Shown piece by piece: positions 58,522 through 64,000 of a stretch of DNA of 64,000 nucleotides. The stretch comes from Limonium bicolor (lineage: Eukaryota > Streptophyta > Magnoliopsida > Caryophyllales > Plumbaginaceae), in the NCBI GenBank assembly GCA_023374045.1, contig CM041776.1:319511925-319575924 (forward strand). The letters are read 5' to 3'. Position numbers and translations under genes: made by a program. Numbering within the stretch: the stretch's first letter is position 1; every line of letters begins with the position of its first letter. The notes beneath the pieces are model-generated. The model was not told the origin of the DNA. It did not search any database and worked only from the letters and a program-made list of their open reading frames with translations.

Positions 58522-61500
58522 CATAGCCTGATGCAAAACTCTGCCAGAATCTGGACACAAAACCTCGGATCTCTGTCAGACACAATAGAAGCGGGAACCC
58601 AATGTAGACGCACAATCTCATCCACGTACAGCTGAGCCAAGCGATGCAAACTGAAGGTCTTCCTGACAGGTAGGAAGTGAGCGCTCTTCGTGAGCCGGTC
58701 CACAATGACCCAAACTGCATCTAAACCCCTCGGAGTCTTAGGCAGTCCCATGACGAAGTCCATACCGACGCTCTCCCACTTCCACTCCGGAACGGGAAGA
58801 GGCTGAAGCAAACCAGCTGGTCTCTGATGCTCGACTTGACCTGCTGACAGGTCCACATCTGGATACAAAGTCGGAGATGTCCTCTTCATGTTGCTCCACC
58901 AAAATGTCTCACGTAAGTCCCGGTACATCTTACACCTCTGGGGTGCACCGAGTAGTAAGGAGCTCCATGAGCCTCCTGCATGATCTCACGTCTCAAAGCA
59001 TTGTCAGCAGGCACACAGACGCGGTCTCGGAACCTCAGACAGCCATCCTCTGAAACCCTGAACTCAGACTCCTGACCCGCAGCTAACTCATCTCTGATCT
59101 TACCCCAAACTGACATCAAGCTCCTGACTGGCCTTGATCCTGTCGATCAAGGTAGGCTGAATCTGCAACGCTGCTAACATGCAGACCTCTCTGGACGAAC
59201 GACCCAGACACCCATACGCGCAACTCGAGAGCAGACCTCTGCACACCAGACACAGCACAAATGACCCCCACGGACCCTCCTACTGAGCGCATCAGCCACA
59301 ACGTTCGCTCTACCAGGATGGTAGAGGATCTCCAGATCATAGTCGTGTAGCAACTCAAGCACCTCCTCTGCCTCAAGTTCAACTCCTTCTGAGTGAACAG
59401 ATACTGAGGCTCTTATGGTCCGTATAAACTTTGCACGCTGCTCCATACAGATAGTGCCTCCAAATCTCAAGGCAAAAACAACAGCAGCTAGCTCCAGGTC
59501 GTGGGTCGGATAGTTCTTCTCATATGGCTTAAGCTGACGAGAGCCCTATGCAACCACCTTCCCCTGCTGCATCAGAACACACCCAAGTCCCTATGGGACG
59601 CATCACAGAAAACCTCAAGACCCTCGGTCCCCTCTGGAAGAGTCAAGATCGGGCGCAGTAGTCAACCTCTTCTTCAGCTCCAGAAAACACTGCTCACAGG
59701 CATCGCTCCACTCGAACTTACATCCTTCTGAAGCAGACGAGTCAACGGAATCACCAACTTGGAGAAGCCCTCCACAAACTTGCGGTAATAGCCCGCCAAT
59801 CCAAGGAAGCTACGAATATCCCCAACATTAGTAGGCCTGGCCCACTCAGTATAGCCCTAATCTTCTCCGATCCACGGAGATACCATCCTTGGAGACAACG
59901 TGTCCCAAGAATACCACCTGATCCAACCAGACTCACACTTCTTCAGCTTCGCGTACAACTCGTTCTCCCTCAGAGTCTGGAGAACGGTCCTCAAATGCTC
60001 CTCGTGCTCCTCAGCACTCTTGGAATACACCAAGATGTCATCAATAAACACACAAACAACTGGTCCAAAAACGGCTGAACACCCGGTTCATCATGTCCAT
60101 AAATACAGAAGGCGCATTCGTCAGACCGAATGGCATCACTAGGAACTCGTAGTGTCCATAACGAGTCCTGAAAGCGGACTTAGGCACATCGTCTGCCTTA
60201 ATCCTCAGCTGATGATAACCGGACCTCAGATCGATCTTCGAAAAACACCTTAGCTCCTGCTAACTGGTCGAACAAGTCATCAATGCGCGGATGGGGAGAG
60301 GATACCTATTCTTAATGGTAACCTTGTTGAGCTCCCTGTAGTCAATGCACAACCGCATGCTACCGTCCTTCTTCTTTACAAATAGCACTGGCGCTCCCCA
60401 AGGCGCCACACTCGGGCGAATGAAGCCCTTATCCAGCAGCTCCTGCAACTGGACCTTCAACTCCTTAAGCTCAGCAGGCGCCATCCGGTATGGGGCCTTC
60501 GAAATCGGCTGAGTCTCAGGTGCGAGCTCGATCGAGAACTCCACCTCTCTAACAGGGGGAAGCCCAGGTACGTCATCCTGGAACACATCTGGAAAGTCTC
60601 TGACCACTGGTATCTCCTCCAACTTCGCATCCTTGCGAACCTCAGGGATGTAGCACAGATATCCCTGGCATCCTTTCCTCAGAAAGCGGAACGCCTGCAT
60701 CGCTGATATGACTGGCGGCGAGCACGGGAGTCCATTCCCTGCTACAATCAAACGGGCTGGCTCGGCTCCTCAAAAGTGACTCTCGAAGCGGCACAATCGA
60801 TGTGGGCATGGTACGCAGCAAGCCAATCCATGCCCAGAATCACATCAAAAGAAGTCATCTCCATAGGGATGAGGTCAGCACACAGAATCCTATCTTGACT
60901 AACACAGGACTAGCTTTACAGACAGAATTCAAAAGCATAGAAGAGTCCCTAACCAATGGACTATGCACACACAGCTCAACACCCAGAGGCACAACTGGCA
61001 AACCAAGCTCACCCACCAACTCAGCAGAAATAAAAAGAGTGGGTGGCTCCAGAGTCAAACAAACAGAAAACAGAACGAGAAGACAGCTGGAGAATACCTG
61101 TGACAACTCTGTCAGTCGATCGGTCTCTCCCTCCAGCCATCGCGTACACTCTGGCCTGGCCCTGGGCTTCTTCTGCTCAGCCCGGTCTCGATCTCTGGAC
61201 CCTGAAGCAGACTCAACGGCTCTACCTCCAGAACTACCCCTGCTCCTCTAGCCTGAGGGCAATCAGCAATCCTATGTCCCATGGATCCACACTTGAAACA
61301 GGCCCCGGACTTCCTGTAGCAGTCCTGGCCTCTGTGAAACTTGCCACAGACCTGGCACTTCGGGGCGGGAGCTGACGAAGATGAACCACCTCTATCTCGT
61401 GCGCGGTCTCCAGAGCGGTCTCCGCTCGATCTCCAGTAGACTGCTTCTTCTGAGAGGCAGACTGATCCCTCCTGTCGCTCTCATCGGACCTCTGCTTCCT

Positions 61501-62198
61501 CTTCTGTCCTTCCCTCCAGCCTGGCGACCCCTCAGATCAGCCTCTACCAACGGGCGACATCAGCAACGTCCCTGAAGGTCTTGTGACGCAGGGGCGTCAC
61601 AGCAGAACGAATGTCTGGCCTCAAGCCACTCTCAAACTTCCTGGGCTTCCTATGCTCGTCAGGCTCAGGTGCAAACTTAGACAAACTGATGAATTTGTGG
61701 ACGTACTCCTCAACGCTCATGTCCCGACCCTGGCGTAGCGGGTTATACTCAAGATGCGCTGGTCCTTATACACGTCGGGGTAGAACTGTTTGTTGAACTC
61801 CCCAGTGAACTGCTCCCAGTCCAAGGCTGTGGGAACTTCCCCATAACTGACCTCCACCACTCCTTGGCTTCGGCCTTGAACAGAAAGGTGGCGAAGTCCA
61901 CCTTCTGCTCCTCCTCTGAGCCCATCACACGCAGCAGATCCTCCACCTCTGACAGCCAGTGACTGGCCACCTGGGGGTCTCCTGCCCCATCGAACGATGG
62001 CGGCTTCAGCTTCATGAACTCCTGAAGCGCCTTCACGTTTCTCCCTCCAGCATCTGCCCCAGCTGGGCCTGCTCCGCCAGCTGGTCCTCCTCCAGCTGGT
62101 CCACCTCCTGCAGCCATGGTCTGCATGAGCTGCGTCATAAACTGCTGAACAGCATCAGCCACGTTCCCTGGAGGGTTATTTGCTCTTCTTGACGGCAT
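58522..62198 (-). mobile_element. Ty3/gypsy gag-pol, frameshifted, integrase truncated
   Basis: Gag starts at 62198 (MPSRRANNPPG; KLKPPSFDGAGDPQVASHWL; FKAEAKEWW). A zinc knuckle CFKCGSMGHRIADC lies at about 61300-61258. The protease motif LFDSGATHSF is near 61060. RT spans 60751 to about 59900 ([34 protein letters not shown], then FIDDILVYS near 60050). RNase H includes FCDASH near 59600 and ALRFGG with GRANVVADALSRR to about 59270. Integrase spans 59119-58522 with VGMDFVMGLPKT, VDRLTKSAHFLPVR and VSDRDPRF. At 58521 the integrase core is cut by the Ogre-like LTR, so the C-terminus is missing. At least eight frameshifts break the single polyprotein. Gene order and primer site place it in Ty3/gypsy; lineage not assigned. 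Confidence 0.92.
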
Positions 62199-62294
62199 TC
62201 TGAAAGTCCAACAGCAAGCAGTTAGACTCAGACACTAACACTGACGTTTCTGACTGACTGGCTAACTTAAAATCCCAGCAGATTAGAACCCAGA

Positions 62295-62306
62295 GCTCTG
62301 ATACCA
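62295..62306 (-). promoter_or_regulatory. Primer binding site, initiator Met tRNA type
   Basis: Minus-strand TGGTATCAGAGC, complementary to the 3' end of plant initiator tRNA-Met, five bases downstream of the LTR end. Confidence 0.9.
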
Positions 62307-62868
62307 CTAAATGTAACACCCCCAACACTGGCCTAGGAGTTAGGGGTATTACACGCCGCGTATTATTACATAATAACGCAAGGCTCTAATAAGCAAACTT
62401 AAACAGATAACAAATAAGGCCCAAACGGAATACTTAAATAAAGTATAATCAAATGATGTTCATAACATCCCAAAAGTCATTACAAACCCACCAAACAGAT
62501 GTCAAAAGCAGAAGCTAACGAAATATGCCCAAAGGCTCAAATTCAATACAAAGGTCTCAAAAAGAAACTAAATAACAAGCGACTAAACTCCAGAGGCTGA
62601 GGGTAGACGATCCTCGCTAATCAATCTGCAAAAGCGTTAGAAGTAGGGGAATGAGCACACAACTATGCCCAGTAGATGACCAACTTCATCAACCAGCATG
62701 CTCAAAACATTTACAGAATATTGACAAATCAGAAGGAGTCAAAGAATCCATAAACATGTCAGAAATCAGAAACAGAAGTCCATTCATTAAGGGACTAAAC
62801 AGAGCAAAAACCGGCAGAAGAAGAAAGAAAAATAGAGTGGGACACTAGCGATCACAGCATACAGACAG

Positions 62869-62970
62869 AACGAGCAACCAGCTCGTGAACAGAACGAGGA
62901 AACCTCACTCGTAAACAGAACAGGTGTATACACCCGTGAACAGAACGGGGAACATCACCCGTGAACAGAA
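62869..62970 (-). repeat. Short tandem repeat with self-complementary units
   Basis: Four degenerate units of about 31 bases on the plus strand with a common CGTGAACAGAAC core. Between cores, pairs such as ACGAGCAACCAGCTCGT, ACGAGG..CACTCGT and ACGGGG..CACCCGT are complementary, with compensating changes from unit to unit. Confidence 0.7.
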
Positions 62971-63303
62971 GGATCCTACATAGCGCGCTACGAGACAGCG
63001 AAACCAGCCATCCAAGGCTCAGACACGGAGATAACTAGGTCCCAAACAAAAGCTTAAAAACAATAAGCATACGTGCAACCATTGCACCAGAGCAGATATA
63101 AAGCTGCGAAATCAGAAGGGCAATCCAACCCACAAACCGAAGTTACAGAATTCAGAAGCTTGTTGAAGGCTACAAAATCATATAAAACATAACCAAGTGC
63201 TCAAACATGTATAAACAGATAGTACTTGGAAAGAGGAATCCAATGCCGCAAACGGCACTCAAAACGGAGCTCAAACGAGCAAGTTATGATGAAAACAGAG
63301 ACA

Positions 63304-63590
63304 TGTCCGAACTTGTGTCCTAGCTTCGAAGCTCGGACACAAGTCGAAGCGAAAACAGAGAGGAAAAAACAAGCTGTCCGAACTTCGAAGTTCGGACTGA
63401 AGTTCGGACAGTTTTTTCGGAAAACTTACGTGGTGAAGTCCGAGCTTCGAAGCTCGGTTTGATTTCAGAAAATAGAGGTGTCCGAACTTCAAAGTTCGGA
63501 CAGAAGTTCGGACACCTCAAAAGCTCAAAAAAATAAAACGCAACAGAGACCTGTCCGAACTTCCAAGTTCGGACGGAAGTTCGGACAAGT
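63304..63590 (-). repeat. TCCGAACTTCGAAGTTCGGA palindrome cluster
   Basis: Units begin near 63305, 63375, 63479 and 63552, with another half-unit at 63440 (CCGAGCTTCGAAGCTCGG). Most comprise GTCCGAACTTCGAAGTTCGG followed a few bases later by a second GAAGTTCGGACA arm, so the two right arms can compete for one left arm. Confidence 0.88.
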
Positions 63591-64000
63591 CACAGAAATC
63601 AGCAAACAGAAGCGGATTTAACACGAACAGAAGCACAAAACTCATTCAAATCAACACACACATTTACAAAACAACCTGGGGGTTTAATCCATTGAAATGC
63701 ATTAAATCAGGCATAAATCACACACCAAACATGAGATCAAACGTCGAATTAATCTGCAGAAACCAAACTCCCCAAGGTTGAACACACGGATCGAATCCGA
63801 AAGCCACCTACCTCAGTTTACAGCAGAGACGAGTCCCGAATCAGAAACAGCAGAGCCAGTTACACAGAATCTCGGAGAGCAACCCGGCAACACAGTCCAA
63901 CAATGCAGTACCAAGCTTCTGACGAGTCACAATTGCGGAGAAAATCCCAAATCAGAGACGCAAAACTAAACTCTGAAACTGAAACCGAAATCCAGAAAAC

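Larger units (their letters stand above)
62312..64000 (-). mobile_element. 5' LTR of the minus-strand gypsy element, runs off the window
   Basis: On the minus strand it ends GGGGGTGTTACA at 62312, five bases before the primer site. At least 1689 bases are present and the start lies beyond 64000. It holds a short inverted pair at its 3' end (TGTAACACCCC 62312-62322 and GGGGTATTACA 62343-62353), a 31-bp palindromic repeat (62869-62970) and the TCCGAACTTCGAAG palindrome cluster (63304-63590). No coding sequence. Confidence 0.85.

Noticed and set aside
60802..61575. Plus-strand frames of 64-149 codons over the gypsy gag-protease region
   Set aside because: Antisense shadows of minus-strand gag and protease; the minus strand holds the family motifs.
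62295..62312. Methionine tRNA gene
   Set aside because: Only the 12-base primer binding site is present.

Overview
This is a stretch of nuclear DNA from a flowering plant, most likely a eudicot. The case rests on En/Spm-type CACTA transposons with TNP2 and TNPA genes, Tat/Ogre-like and chromovirus-like Ty3/gypsy elements, a Ty1/copia element, a LINE, AT-rich MITEs, and one plant-type class III peroxidase gene with the classic four-exon layout. I cannot name the species. Almost everything is transposable-element sequence nested inside other elements. One 500-base run of N (30383-30882) is an assembly gap.

Left part (1-30382). Positions 1-683 are the 3' end of a gypsy-type LTR. Positions 684-2825 are non-coding retroelement interior ending in a polypurine tract, followed by a 3.87 kb LTR (2826-6693). 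Positions 6694-8879 hold a similar interior in the opposite orientation. They appear to belong to a decayed minus-strand gypsy element that resumes at 19146-19524 and 28779-30382 (gag remains). Into it are inserted a full-length 10.26 kb CACTA transposon (8880-19142, 3-bp TSD; TNP2, a TNPA-like gene and a Ulp1-like cysteine peptidase) and a 9.25 kb Tat-lineage LTR element (19525-28778) that has gag but no pol (TR-GAG type) and is rich in tandem repeats.

Middle (30883-45119). After the gap comes a decayed minus-strand CACTA (TNP2 and DUF4216 remnants). Next are fragments of two host genes, a CobW/ZNG1-type GTPase (minus) and an AP2/DREB factor (plus), then a hAT-like MITE, an AT-rich block, a foldback MITE, a second hAT-like MITE and a LINE ORF1 remnant. 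The only recognisable host gene with complete structure is the peroxidase (42460-43782, minus). Its reading frame is broken by two apparent one-base deletions.

Right part (45120-64000). A Ty1/copia element on the minus strand (3' LTR 45120-45402, pol 49033-52140) is split by a 3.57 kb non-autonomous CACTA element (45462-49032). Next comes a giant Ogre-like LTR of about 6.1 kb (about 52396-58521) packed with minisatellites and two tRNA-like sequences. It truncates the integrase of a minus-strand Ty3/gypsy element (58522-62198) whose 5' LTR (62312 onward) runs off the window.

The main unexplained structure is that three unrelated LTR families here each carry a cluster of short self-complementary palindromes built around TCCG. 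Other points worth a look are an ORF kept open in both LTRs of the TR-GAG element, the juxtaposed host-gene fragments, and the tRNA-like pair in the Ogre-like LTR. Nothing in the window is convincingly a new defence or metabolic system.
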